DNA from: Ochrobactrum vermis
GTDB lineage: Bacteria > Pseudomonadota > Alphaproteobacteria > Rhizobiales > Rhizobiaceae
Direction: 5' to 3'
Length of the DNA stretch: 64,000 bases
Assembly (NCBI RefSeq): GCF_002975205.1
Contig: NZ_PCOC01000002.1
Location: 186,001-250,000 of the forward strand
Shown: positions 33,643 to 42,703 of the stretch, piece after piece
Position numbering within the stretch: position 1 is the first letter of the stretch
How the letters are laid out: every line of letters starts with the position of its first letter
The notes under the pieces: model-generated
The model's database searches: none
What the model saw: the letters and a program-made list of their open reading frames with translations, nothing else
Told to the model about the DNA's origin: nothing
Translations under genes and position numbers: made by a program

Positions 33643-35163
33643 ATGAACATGGAGACTGCGCGGGCCCAAAGTTATGACGTGATCGTCATAGGTGGCGGTA
33701 TAAACGGTACCAGCGCTGTCCGCGAACTCTGCGCCGCTGGCTATAAGGTTCTGCTTGTCGAAAAGGGTGATTTCGCAAATGGCGCATCGAGCAGGTCGTC
33801 CAGAATATTGCACTGTGGTCTCAGATACTTTGAGACCAAGCAGCCGGTCCGCACTTTCGCATTGTCACCTTATAAGTTGAAGAATGCGGTTTCCATGGCT
33901 CGTGATGCAATGAACGCACGAGAAGAACTGGTGCGCCTCCGGCCGGAACGATGCAAGCCCTTTAAAATGTGCTTTCCCTTATACGAAGCGGATGACTTGC
34001 GTGGATGGCACCTGGATATTGGATTTTCGCTCTTGAAGCGCCTCGGATCGGGCCGTCTGCCACTGGAGTACCAACGGCATAAGCGCAACTTTGACACCTC
34101 TGTGCCGCTAGCAAAGGATCTACGTGATCGAAATCAACTGCGGTCTATAGCGACTTACCGCGAATATATAATTGACTGGCCTGATAGGCTTTGCGTCGAT
34201 GCAGTTATTGAAGCTGAAGAACTCGGCGCTGACATTCGTTTGTACACTAGCGCCAGCATTAGGGAAAAAAACACTGAGGGTTTTTGGCAGGTTGATCTTA
34301 GCTCTGCAGATCGTGAAACAAGCAGTGTATTTGCACCGATCATTCTCAATCTAGCAGGAACATGGATAGACGACCTTCTAAAGCCCGTGTTCAAAGGAGA
34401 GAACGATCGTCTAATTCATGGGACGAAGGGCGCCCATATCGTTGTTCGCTTGCCTGAATATTACCATGGGCACGGGGTGGCGGCGCTCAACAGATTGGGG
34501 ATGCCCATTTATTGTCTGCCGTTCAAGGATGAACTTTATCATATTGGCCCGACGGAAACCTATTTCGAATCTGATGCCAGTAACGTCAGCGCAGATGACG
34601 ACGATATCGATTTTCTACTCGATGAAATCAATTTTCTTCTCCCCGCTCTCAACCTGACGAGGCGGAATGTCGAATTTACCTGGGCTGGTGTGCGACCGTT
34701 GACCTTCAATCCCCAAAACCCCGACGGCGACAGAGTTAGGCAAATCCATGATTTGAAGGGAAGGGGCTACCCGGGAATTTTTGCGATGACAGCCGGGCCG
34801 GTCATGAGCCACCTGAGCGCAGGAAGAGAGCTCCTGGCCACGGTAGATGCAAACATTCCTGTACGGCGCCATCGGCAAAAATGCCAAATGCAACGCACGC
34901 ATGCGCCGCTAGGCACGGATGCGAGCACACCATCGTTTCGACACTACGTATCGCACGAACACGCCCATGATCTGAGAGGTATCTTCTATACACGCAGCGG
35001 CATCGGTTGGGGGCGGCACATAGACCGGGCCACTGCCACACATGCAGCCAATGAAATTGCCGATCTGCTAGGATGGGAGCCCGAACAGATTGAGCGGGAA
35101 GTAGACAGGTTTCTTCAATTCCAACGGGAAATTCACCGTTCGGGAGAACCTGCAAAATCATAA
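33643..35163 (+). CDS. FAD-dependent oxidoreductase, glycerol-3-phosphate dehydrogenase-like
   Basis: A 506-residue flavoprotein of the GlpD/DAO superfamily. The FAD-binding motif is VIVIGGGINGTSAVREL (13-29). The GlpD-type second motif is ASSRSSRILHCGLRYFE, matching ASSKLIHGGLRYLE of GlpD. The C-terminal part (LGTDASTPSF onward) corresponds to the GlpD helical cap. A true GlpD would oxidise glycerol-3-phosphate to dihydroxyacetone phosphate and feed the quinone pool. Here the neighbours are amino-acid-type uptake and demethylation genes, so the substrate may differ. GAGGGGAAC lies about 10 bases before the ATG. Confidence 0.78.
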   Translation: MNMETARAQSYDVIVIGGGINGTSAVRELCAAGYKVLLVEKGDFANGASSRSSRILHCGLRYFETKQPVRTFALSPYKLKNAVSMARDAMNAREELVRLRPERCKPFKMCFPLYEADDLRGWHLDIGFSLLKRLGSGRLPLEYQRHKRNFDTSVPLAKDLRDRNQLRSIATYREYIIDWPDRLCVDAVIEAEELGADIRLYTSASIREKNTEGFWQVDLSSADRETSSVFAPIILNLAGTWIDDLLKPVFKGENDRLIHGTKGAHIVVRLPEYYHGHGVAALNRLGMPIYCLPFKDELYHIGPTETYFESDASNVSADDDDIDFLLDEINFLLPALNLTRRNVEFTWAGVRPLTFNPQNPDGDRVRQIHDLKGRGYPGIFAMTAGPVMSHLSAGRELLATVDANIPVRRHRQKCQMQRTHAPLGTDASTPSFRHYVSHEHAHDLRGIFYTRSGIGWGRHIDRATATHAANEIADLLGWEPEQIEREVDRFLQFQREIHRSGEPAKS

Positions 35164-35190
35164 CGAAACAAAAAAGAGGAGTGAACTGAA

Positions 35191-36051
35191 ATGGGTATGC
35201 GCAGACATCAAAATCTTGCTTTGGTGGCAGTTTCCACGCTTTCTATGGCGATTTCGCTTTTTGCAAGTCAAGCTCATGCCGAAGGCGAGCGGTTGAAGGA
35301 AATCCTGGAGCGCGGTACTCTCCGTGTTGGTTTGCAAGGGGCGTTTAAGCCCTGGTCTTTTCCAGGCGCAGACGGCAATCTTCAAGGCATCGAAGTTGAT
35401 CTCGCCAAAAGCGTCTCGGATGCACTAGGTGTCAAACTCGAGCCTGTCATTATTACGTCTGCAAACCGCATGCAGTTCCTCCAACAGAACCGGATCGATC
35501 TAATTGTCGGTGGTATGTACGATACCGCGGAACGTCGCAAAGTCATTGGCATCATTGAACCTGCCTACTGGGCGTCGGGACCGACCTTGCTTGCCAAGAA
35601 AGGTGTCATCAAAAGTTGGGACGATATTGCGGGAAAGCCAGTGTGCGGAAAGCAGGGAAACTATTATAATCAACAAGTCGAACGGCAATTGAAAGCTAAG
35701 CTGATTGCATTTACCGGAAATGCCGAAGGTAAGGAAGCCCTGCGCGCCGGACGTTGTATTGCCTGGGTCTACGATGACGTCAGCATTATGGCTGATCTGG
35801 AGACACCGGAGTGGCAGGATTACGAGATGCCAGTTCAAGCACTCTATAACAACCCTTGGGCTGCAGCTGTCCCTCTTGAAGAACGTGATAAGGGCTGGGG
35901 CGTGTTCATGGCGGGCATGGCATACCGTTGGCAAGCTGATGGTACGCTCATTGAACTTGCCAAGAAATGGAAAGTTGCACCGTCTGAATGGTTCACTGAG
36001 CAAAATAAGAAACTCCATTGGGATACCGCTTACCTCGAGCCAAAAGAATGA
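35191..36051 (+). CDS. Amino-acid ABC transporter substrate-binding protein
   Basis: A 286-residue periplasmic solute-binding protein of the polar amino-acid family (SBP_bac_3). The signal peptide ends near SQAHA (residue about 30). Family landmarks: ERGTLRVGLQGAFKPWSF, then GIEVDLAKSVSDALGVKLEP, and VGGMYDTAERRK. The next genes encode two permeases and an ATPase in the same direction with short gaps or overlaps, forming a complete importer. AAGAGGAG lies before the start. The ligand is probably an amino acid or quaternary/methylated derivative, inferred from the neighbouring oxidases. Confidence 0.9.
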   Translation: MGMRRHQNLALVAVSTLSMAISLFASQAHAEGERLKEILERGTLRVGLQGAFKPWSFPGADGNLQGIEVDLAKSVSDALGVKLEPVIITSANRMQFLQQNRIDLIVGGMYDTAERRKVIGIIEPAYWASGPTLLAKKGVIKSWDDIAGKPVCGKQGNYYNQQVERQLKAKLIAFTGNAEGKEALRAGRCIAWVYDDVSIMADLETPEWQDYEMPVQALYNNPWAAAVPLEERDKGWGVFMAGMAYRWQADGTLIELAKKWKVAPSEWFTEQNKKLHWDTAYLEPKE

Positions 36052-36083
36052 GGCTCGTACTTTCTGATCAGCAGTAGCTCGGA

Positions 36084-36839
36084 GTGATGATGATCGAATA
36101 TATATCAAGTTTCTTCCGCAATCTGAACGAGACTGCGGGCTTGAACTTTATTGTCTTCTATGACGACTACGAGTTCAGCCGCTTTCTCGAAGGAGCGTTG
36201 ATTTCACTGCGGCTCATGGCATTTTCCATCTTGTTATCGCTAGTGATCGGCGTTTTAGGAGCTTGGGCACAAACGTCAAAAAATGCGATTATTCGCGTGG
36301 CGGTCGATGCCTATATCCAGGCGTTTCGAAATACACCTCCGATGATCCAGCTTTTGTTTTTCTATTTCGGTCTGGGTGCGTTCACGCCGGCCGTGGATAT
36401 GGGGGGATATTATGAGCCTATCATTTCTTCCTTTGGGTGGGCAGTAATCTCGCTCGGTATCTTTGGCGGGGCGTTCAACGTCGAGATATTCCGGGCAGGC
36501 CTGGAAGCCGTTCCTGAAACAACAAAAGAGGCCGCTGAAAGCCTCAGCTTTTCGAACTGGCAAATCTATATGTATGTAACACTCCCACTGGCTTTTCGGA
36601 TTAGCCTGCCAGCGTTGACGAATAATCTGGTGAGCTTGGCCAAAACAACTTCGCTCGCCTATGTTATCGCCGTTCCAGAGATGACCTATGTCCTCAATCA
36701 GGTTTGGTCGGACAACATCAACGTCCCTGAAATGATTCTCGTGCTTTTCCTTTTCTATGTGGCCGTTGTGAGTATTCTGGCCTGGTTCCTGCATACACTC
36801 GAGCGCCGTTTGGCACTTCCGGGGTATGGACATGAATAG
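36084..36839 (+). CDS. Amino-acid ABC transporter permease (first)
   Basis: A 251-residue HisM/GlnP-type permease. The N-terminal periplasmic stretch is followed by about five membrane helices and the EAA loop (EVFRAGLEAVPETTKEAAES in slightly varied form, residues about 132-155) that contacts the ATPase. The family motif QAFRNTPPMIQLLFFYF (about 78-95) is present. Its end overlaps the start of the second permease by 14 bases, so the two are translationally coupled and probably form a heterodimer. Confidence 0.9.
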   Translation: MMMIEYISSFFRNLNETAGLNFIVFYDDYEFSRFLEGALISLRLMAFSILLSLVIGVLGAWAQTSKNAIIRVAVDAYIQAFRNTPPMIQLLFFYFGLGAFTPAVDMGGYYEPIISSFGWAVISLGIFGGAFNVEIFRAGLEAVPETTKEAAESLSFSNWQIYMYVTLPLAFRISLPALTNNLVSLAKTTSLAYVIAVPEMTYVLNQVWSDNINVPEMILVLFLFYVAVVSILAWFLHTLERRLALPGYGHE

Positions 36840-37662
36840 GCGCGCTTTCACAATCGTTCCTTCGCAATATGGAGTAGCGGCCTTTTCTACCGCGTTTTCT
36901 TTGCGATACGGAATTATTCTCTTCGCAGTGTTTTTCGGGTCGCTGTGCATCGCTTATGCACAAACAACGAATGCCGAAACGCCAACAGCAGTCGAGACAC
37001 TTTTCGGTTGGATTCCCTTTATCTTGCGTGGCTTTTTGCTGAACCTCTATATGAGTTTTCTAGCGATGGCTTTGGCGACAGTTCTCGGAATCTTTCTGGG
37101 TCTGATGCAGATCAGTTTGTTCAGGCCGGTAAGCACCGTGGCCCGTCTGGTAACGCATCTGCTTAGAAACTCGCCTTGGCTCGTTATTCTCTTTATCACC
37201 ATGTACATGATGCCTGAGGATTTTCGTCTACCGGGCGGGATTGTAATACCGTTCCCGGGTTGGATGAAAGCAACGGTCGCTTTCGCACTTCCAGTAATGG
37301 GTAACATAAGCGAGATCGTCCGCGGCGCGGTTCGTTCCATTCCGTCAGGACAATGGGAATCGGCCGAAAGTCTTGGGTTTACCCGTGTTCAAACGCTTTG
37401 GAATATCATTCTGCCGCAGAGTTTCCGGCGTTCAATTCCGCCTTGGATGAACTGGTATGCGCTTCTCACTCTCTCTACTCCGATGGCATCGATTTTCAGC
37501 GTAAGAGAGTCTGTTGCCAATGCGCAGGCTGCAATGGAAGCGTCTGGCGGACGGCCGGAGTTTCTCTTTCCGTTCTACCTGTTCTTACTCTGTTTGTTCT
37601 TCGCGTACATCTATCCAATCGCGCTCCTGACAAGGAAACTGGAGAAAAGATATGCTGCCTAA
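36826..37662 (+). CDS. Amino-acid ABC transporter permease (second)
   Basis: A 278-residue HisM-type permease with the motif LRNSPWLVILFITMYMMP, the counterpart of RNTPP, and the EAA loop region EIVRGAVRSIPSGQWESAES. The N-terminal ~45 residues include an extra hydrophobic segment before the first conserved helix (FGWIPFILRGFLLNLYMSFL). It overlaps the first permease by 14 bases and the ATPase gene by 11 bases, showing one operon. Confidence 0.9.
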   Translation: MDMNRRAFTIVPSQYGVAAFSTAFSLRYGIILFAVFFGSLCIAYAQTTNAETPTAVETLFGWIPFILRGFLLNLYMSFLAMALATVLGIFLGLMQISLFRPVSTVARLVTHLLRNSPWLVILFITMYMMPEDFRLPGGIVIPFPGWMKATVAFALPVMGNISEIVRGAVRSIPSGQWESAESLGFTRVQTLWNIILPQSFRRSIPPWMNWYALLTLSTPMASIFSVRESVANAQAAMEASGGRPEFLFPFYLFLLCLFFAYIYPIALLTRKLEKRYAA

Positions 37663-38407
37663 AAAGAACATCGATGCGCGCCCTCTGGTTTCTTTAAAGG
37701 ACGTGCACAAGGCATATGGCGATCTGGAAGTTATCAAGGGGATCAGCCTTGACGTTCGAAAAGGTGAGGTGATCTGCATCATAGGCCCGTCTGGATCGGG
37801 TAAATCCACTCTTATTCGTTGCATCAATGGTCTAAGCCCAGTGCAAAAGGGATCGATAATCGTTGACGGACAGGAGGTGAATGACCCGAAGCTCGACAAA
37901 CTCGCATTGCGGCGAAAAGTTGGAATAGTCTTTCAGCAGTACAATCTGTTTCCGCATAAGACAGTCTTGCAGAACGTGATGATGGCACCGATCAAGGTTC
38001 TGCGCGAGCCGAAACAGGAAGTTGAGGAACGAGCGCGCTCCTTGATTGCAAAAGTTCGGCTTACCGGCAAGGAAAACCAGTATCCGGGTCAGTTGTCAGG
38101 TGGCCAGCAGCAACGTGTGGCCATCGCGCGAAGTCTGGCCATGCGTCCTGACGTTATGCTTTTCGACGAAGTTACCGCAGCGCTCGATCCCGAGACTGTT
38201 AAGGAAGTGTTGGCGACTATAAAAGAACTCGCGTCCGACGGGATGACTTGTATTCTGGTTACCCATGAAATGGGCTTTGCACGCGAAGTGGCCGATCACA
38301 TATACTTCACAGATCGAGGCGTTATCGTAGAACATGCACCGCCGAAAGAGTTCTTTACCTCAGCAAAGGATCCTCGGACCCAACAGTTCTTAAGTCAGAT
38401 ATTCTAA
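37652..38407 (+). CDS. Amino-acid ABC transporter ATPase
   Basis: A 251-residue GlnQ/HisP-type ATPase. Walker A GPSGSGKST at 45-53, Q-loop VFQQYNLFPH, signature LSGGQQQR at 148-155, Walker B/D-loop MLFDEVTAALDP at 169-180, and switch His in VTHEMGFA. The Walker B tail reads DEVTAALDP where DEPTSALDP is usual, a minor variation seen in some members. It energises the importer of the preceding three genes. Confidence 0.93.
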   Translation: MLPKKNIDARPLVSLKDVHKAYGDLEVIKGISLDVRKGEVICIIGPSGSGKSTLIRCINGLSPVQKGSIIVDGQEVNDPKLDKLALRRKVGIVFQQYNLFPHKTVLQNVMMAPIKVLREPKQEVEERARSLIAKVRLTGKENQYPGQLSGGQQQRVAIARSLAMRPDVMLFDEVTAALDPETVKEVLATIKELASDGMTCILVTHEMGFAREVADHIYFTDRGVIVEHAPPKEFFTSAKDPRTQQFLSQIF

Positions 38408-38448
38408 GCTTAAAACGACACGACAATCATCAGTAGCATCTGGAACAT

Positions 38449-38467
38449 ACCAAGCCGACCGCTTGGT
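38449..38467. promoter_or_regulatory. Palindrome between ABC ATPase and demethylase genes
   Basis: ACCAAGC (38449-38455), CGACC, GCTTGGT (38461-38467): a perfect 7-bp inverted repeat 35 bases before the ATG at 38502. It may be a small hairpin attenuating read-through or an operator; no T-run follows. Confidence 0.4.
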
Positions 38468-38501
38468 GTGAACGGGGTTCTATTAGCTAAAGGGAAAAGC
38501 G

Positions 38502-40547
38502 ATGTACCAGCAAGCCTCCAACAGTGTCAAAAATGACCCACTGCTACAGCCGCTGAAACTCAAGCACCTTGAACTTCGCAACCGCATCATGAGCACCAGC
38601 CATGCGTGCGGACTGGAAGTCAATGGAATGCCGCTTGAAGCTTATCAACGATATCACGAAGAAAAGGCCAAGGGCGGAATAGCGTTGTCGATGTTCGGTG
38701 GATCGTCCAATATTGATATCGATTCCCCGAATGTTTTTCGACAATTGAATGTGGGAACAGACGACATCATTCCTCATTTTCAACAATTTGCCGAGCGTAT
38801 GCACCGCCACGGTGCAGCGCTCATGTGCCAGATCACCCATCTGGGCCGGCGCGGGGAAAGCTATGGTGGCGACAGGTTGGCGATGATTGCGCCATCCCCC
38901 CTCCGGGAGACGCTTCATCGTAGTATACCCAGAGAAATGGATGAGAACGATATTAATCGTGTTGTGAAGGCATTTGCCACGGCGGCACTGCGATGTAAGG
39001 AGGGAGGACTGGACGGCATCGAGACCCATGCCGGTGGGCACATGATCGGACAATTCCTGTCACCGATTTCAAACCGCAGAACCGATCACTTCGGTGGATC
39101 GCTTGAAAACCGTATGCGCTTTCCGCTGATGGTGCATGAGGCGATCAGGAAGGCCGTAGGCGATGATTTCGTCGTTGGTATTCGCATGGCCGTCGATGAG
39201 GGGCCCGATGGCGGGATGGGTTTTGAGGAATCCCTGAAAGTCGCGCAGGCACTTCGCGATATTGGCGGGATCGATTTCTTCAATGCGATCTACGGCATGA
39301 TGGACACGACCCGTGGACTTGCCGAAGACGCTATGCCTGGAATGGGATCGCCACTCGCACCGTGGGTCGAGCCGGTTGGGCGCTTCCGCCAAGAACTCGA
39401 CATTCCGGTATTCCATGCTGCGCGCATTTCGGATGCGGCTTCCGCGCGATACGCTATCCGTGAAGGCAAAATGGATATGGCGGGCATGACAAGAGCACAG
39501 ATCGCAGATCCATACCTTGCTAGTAAAATCGCGTCGGGACGTGAAAGCGAAATCCGGCCATGCGTAGGGGCCACGCATTGCCAGTCGCCGCATCGTCCTG
39601 CTTGCCTTCATAATCCGGCAACAGGAAGAGAGACGGTCCTGTCTCAAGTTTTTGCGAAAACAGAGAACGGCAAACGTAAAATCGTCGTGGTTGGCGGGGG
39701 GCCGGCAGGCCTTGAGGCTGCCAGAATATGCGCCGAACGTGGTCATGAGGTCTCGTTGTTTGAAGCGGCGTCCGATTTCGGCGGTCAGCTTCTTCTTGGG
39801 GCGAAAGGATCGTGGCGCGGTGATCTCATGGGCATCGTGGAGTGGCGGGTAGCCGAACTCCATCGTCTTGGCGTGTCGCTTCAAACAAACGCCTATCTCG
39901 ATGAAAATGAGATCCGATCGCTGAACCCAGATGTTGTTTTGTTGGCAACGGGCGGCATGCCGCAAATCGATCTTCTGCATGGAAGCGATCTGTGCGTTTC
40001 GACCTGGGATATCCTTGCTGGCCAGTCCAAGCTATCGGGTGAAGTGCTGGTCGTCGATGGTACCGGACGACATCCAGCTCCCTTGGCAGCTGAGAAGGCG
40101 ATTGATCTGGGCGCCAAGGTCCAGTTTGTCACGATTGATGCCCAAATCTGCGAAGAGCTGACTTATGCCGAACGGGTTCGCTGGAAAAAGCTCTTTCTAA
40201 AATTCGGTCTGTATCCCAAAACTGAAACGCGTTTGACGGCAGTCCATCGCCAGGACAATCGCTTGGTCGCAACGCTTGTGAACGACATTAACCGAGATAC
40301 AGAAACGGTTGTGATTGATCATGTTGTTGTGGAGCAGGGGAGCGTGCCATCCAACGAAGTTTTTGAGGCTCTTCGATCCAGTTCTTCGAACAATGGTGTG
40401 ACCGATCTGCGCACCATGGTTGACGCAAAGCCCCAACCTGTCCGCGACAGACCCGGGTTTGAGCTTCATCGGATAGGAGATGCTCTGGCCAGTCGGAACG
40501 TTCACTCCGCGATGTTGGACGCAATAAGAATATGCAGTCCGCTTTGA
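38502..40547 (+). CDS. TMADH/stachydrine-demethylase-like FMN-FeS-FAD oxidoreductase
   Basis: A 681-residue protein of the old-yellow-enzyme/trimethylamine-dehydrogenase type. An FMN TIM barrel (1-350) shows ITHLGRRGES, DGIETHAGGHMIGQFLSP and SNRRTDHFGGSLENRMRF. A Cys cluster follows: C354, C360 and C368 (CVGATHC...C), where Ala357 stands in for one of the four Cys of TMADH. StcD-type N-methylproline demethylases have a similar CVGA.YC. The C-terminal half binds FAD/NAD (VVVGGGPAGLEAA, 396-408). Such enzymes oxidatively N-demethylate methylated amino acids. In this operon context, demethylation of an imported betaine-like compound is likely; the exact substrate is unknown. Confidence 0.8.
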   Translation: MYQQASNSVKNDPLLQPLKLKHLELRNRIMSTSHACGLEVNGMPLEAYQRYHEEKAKGGIALSMFGGSSNIDIDSPNVFRQLNVGTDDIIPHFQQFAERMHRHGAALMCQITHLGRRGESYGGDRLAMIAPSPLRETLHRSIPREMDENDINRVVKAFATAALRCKEGGLDGIETHAGGHMIGQFLSPISNRRTDHFGGSLENRMRFPLMVHEAIRKAVGDDFVVGIRMAVDEGPDGGMGFEESLKVAQALRDIGGIDFFNAIYGMMDTTRGLAEDAMPGMGSPLAPWVEPVGRFRQELDIPVFHAARISDAASARYAIREGKMDMAGMTRAQIADPYLASKIASGRESEIRPCVGATHCQSPHRPACLHNPATGRETVLSQVFAKTENGKRKIVVVGGGPAGLEAARICAERGHEVSLFEAASDFGGQLLLGAKGSWRGDLMGIVEWRVAELHRLGVSLQTNAYLDENEIRSLNPDVVLLATGGMPQIDLLHGSDLCVSTWDILAGQSKLSGEVLVVDGTGRHPAPLAAEKAIDLGAKVQFVTIDAQICEELTYAERVRWKKLFLKFGLYPKTETRLTAVHRQDNRLVATLVNDINRDTETVVIDHVVVEQGSVPSNEVFEALRSSSSNNGVTDLRTMVDAKPQPVRDRPGFELHRIGDALASRNVHSAMLDAIRICSPL

Positions 40548-40564
40548 GGATTTTGAGCGCGTGT

Positions 40565-41860
40565 CTAGCGTCCGATTTTATCCAGCAGTTGATACCAAGC
40601 TGCTACTGTCCGGACGGCTGGCGCTCTCATCGAGAAAAAAGGAATGCCTTCTGGCTTCTGGCGCTGCATCAGCGCCAGATCGGGCTTTTCGCCTTGCAAC
40701 AGGTCAATCGCGTAGCGCCCAAGAAGACTCGACATTGCAATGCCGGTTCCGTTGTAGCCGAGCGAAAACGCAACATCCTTGTTTATCAGTCCAGTTTGAG
40801 GAAGGCTGTCCATAGTCATAGCGACAAGCCCCGACCAACGATTGGTGACCCTGTATCCGTTCAACTGCGGGAAGGTGTCATACATTGCTTTGGCAAGGGT
40901 CGAATAAGCGGCAGCAGAGTCATTTTTGCCGAATGCGCCTCTCCCACCAAAAAGAATGGAGTCTCCGCTGCGTCGGAACCAGCGCATCATTCGGCGCGTC
41001 TCGCTGTAGCTCCGATTGTTGCAAAGAATGTCGTCAAAAACAGAGGCAGGCAGCGCTTCGGTCGAGATGATTGCGCTTCTAAACGGAATGATTGTCTTTC
41101 GCACATCATTGGTAACAGAGGTGATGTCAGAGTAGGCATTCGTTGCGATCAAAAGTTGTTTGCATCTGACCGATCCATCTTTCGTATAAATACGTCTTTC
41201 CGAACCTTCTTCGATCATACGAAGAGCAGGACTGTTCTCATAAATCAGGCCTCCGCCCACGAGCACTGCATTGGCCAAACCTCGGCAGTAATTGAGAGGA
41301 TGAATGATGCCGGCATGGGAGTTCAAAACGCCTCCGAAGAAGCGCGTGCTCCCCGTCTCACTCGCAACTTCATTTGCATTAAGTACGGTGATACTCGTAT
41401 CGCCGAATACGCCTCGGGTCGTATTTGCTTCTTCCACGAGCATCGCGAACGCGGCCTTGTTATGCGCACAGCGAATGTTTCCCGTTTTGGAAAGATTTGC
41501 ATTTCGGATCTGAAACCGTTCGACATAATTTTCAACGCAATCCATCGCCGCATGACCGAGCGTGTTCATGCGTTGAGCGACTTCCTTACCGTGAGCTTGC
41601 GCCATGGTGCTTAGCGATACACGATACTTCGTCGACACCACCCCGCCGTTTCTTCCAGAGGCTCCGAAGCCGACTTCTTCTGCTTCAAGGACGACAGGCT
41701 TCAACCCACGTTCGATCGCTGTTATTGCTGCAGATAACCCAGTATATCCACCCCCGATGATGACCACGTCGGCCGCAATATCCTCTTCCAGTGTATTGCA
41801 GTTCAGGGGTGGCGTTGAAGTCTCACGCCACAATGATCTAGATAGGGCGAATTCTCGCAT
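40565..41860 (-). CDS. FAD-dependent amine/amino-acid oxidase (PuuB/OrdL-like)
   Basis: A 431-residue DAO-family flavoprotein. The tail-to-head layout of gamma-glutamylputrescine oxidase is seen: an N-terminal SLWRETSTPP lead, ADVVIIGGGYTGLSAA (FAD motif, 30-45), EAEEVGFGASGRNGGVVS (55-75), and near the C-terminus NRWSGLVAMTMDSLPQTG and LGYNGTGIAMSSLLG. It oxidises a C-N bond of an amine or amino acid, giving H2O2 or reducing a carrier. It is convergent with the demethylase gene (17 bases between stops) and shares direction with the HAD gene upstream. Confidence 0.85.
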   Translation of the reverse strand: MREFALSRSLWRETSTPPLNCNTLEEDIAADVVIIGGGYTGLSAAITAIERGLKPVVLEAEEVGFGASGRNGGVVSTKYRVSLSTMAQAHGKEVAQRMNTLGHAAMDCVENYVERFQIRNANLSKTGNIRCAHNKAAFAMLVEEANTTRGVFGDTSITVLNANEVASETGSTRFFGGVLNSHAGIIHPLNYCRGLANAVLVGGGLIYENSPALRMIEEGSERRIYTKDGSVRCKQLLIATNAYSDITSVTNDVRKTIIPFRSAIISTEALPASVFDDILCNNRSYSETRRMMRWFRRSGDSILFGGRGAFGKNDSAAAYSTLAKAMYDTFPQLNGYRVTNRWSGLVAMTMDSLPQTGLINKDVAFSLGYNGTGIAMSSLLGRYAIDLLQGEKPDLALMQRQKPEGIPFFSMRAPAVRTVAAWYQLLDKIGR

Positions 41861-41888
41861 CTGGAAAAACTCTGAGCTTGCTTACAAG

Positions 41889-42593
41889 TTATTGTCTCTC
41901 ACCTTCGACTGCATCAGCGAGTTCCCTCAATGTCGAAAAATGGAAATCCGGCTTCGTTACAACCGTGGGAACTGGTGTTCCACCAAAACCCTCGAGACCC
42001 TTTCGGCGCTCGATCCAGCAAACCTTGTACCCAAGTTCTCTAGCGACGCCAATATCGTGATACTGGCTTTGGGCCACGTGCAGAATTTCATCCTGCTTGA
42101 ACCCGAAAGCCGATTGGCGCCCAAGGTTGTAGGAAAAGAAACGCGAATCTGGTTTCGGATACTGGGCATCGTCAGCAGTGACGCTGTCATGAAAGGGATT
42201 GCCGAGTTTGTTCGCGTTTGCGCTGAAGCCGACCCGATCATAATTGGTCATGGCAACCAGTCTGAAGTGTCTGCGCAATCGTTTGAGGGCTTCAGCAGAA
42301 TCCTCGAATGCGGGGAAGTCAAAGAAATGGCTATGGAACTTGTCACCCGCAGCGCTGTCGTCCGACAGTCCGAGTTCCTTGGCAGCGTAGAGATAAACGT
42401 CGCGCATGACTTCACTCGCACGTCCCGGAAACCTTTCTCTCGCTTTGAGATAGGGCTGGAAAATCTGGTCGTCAGTCAGTGTCTTTGCAGCATCTCCTCC
42501 TGCGGAGCGGAAACCGTCCAGAATACCTTTCTCGAAGTCGATACACGTTCCCACAATATCAAAAGTCAGAACTTTAAAATTTTCGAAGGCCAT
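41889..42593 (-). CDS. HAD-superfamily hydrolase (haloacid dehalogenase type II-like)
   Basis: A 234-residue HAD hydrolase. Motif I is LTFDIVGTCIDF (D12 nucleophile); the DxxGT form is that of L-2-haloacid dehalogenases rather than the DxDxT of phosphatases. Motif II is VAMTNYD, motif III Lys lies in AQYPKPDSRFF, and motif IV in VAQSQYHDIGVARELG. The start at 42593 is chosen because homology begins there; AGGAGA lies 10 bases upstream. It is in line with the FAD oxidase gene (28-base gap), probably co-transcribed, and divergent from a LysR gene at 42704. Actual substrate unknown. Confidence 0.82.
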   Translation of the reverse strand: MAFENFKVLTFDIVGTCIDFEKGILDGFRSAGGDAAKTLTDDQIFQPYLKARERFPGRASEVMRDVYLYAAKELGLSDDSAAGDKFHSHFFDFPAFEDSAEALKRLRRHFRLVAMTNYDRVGFSANANKLGNPFHDSVTADDAQYPKPDSRFFSYNLGRQSAFGFKQDEILHVAQSQYHDIGVARELGYKVCWIERRKGLEGFGGTPVPTVVTKPDFHFSTLRELADAVEGERQ

Positions 42594-42703
42594 GAAAATT
42601 GTCTCTCCTGTTCCGGGCAAAAGCCAGCTGTCTGGCCACTTTGGGATGCCAGGGACAACTTCATCAATTCTAATAATAGTCATCTCGGAGGTTACATTTT
42701 GTA

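Noticed and set aside
39069..39980. 303-codon minus frame
   Set aside because: Antisense to the barrel of the TMADH-like enzyme.
40532..41614. 360-codon plus frame
   Set aside because: Antisense to the PuuB-like oxidase; composition is not protein-like and no ribosome site is present.
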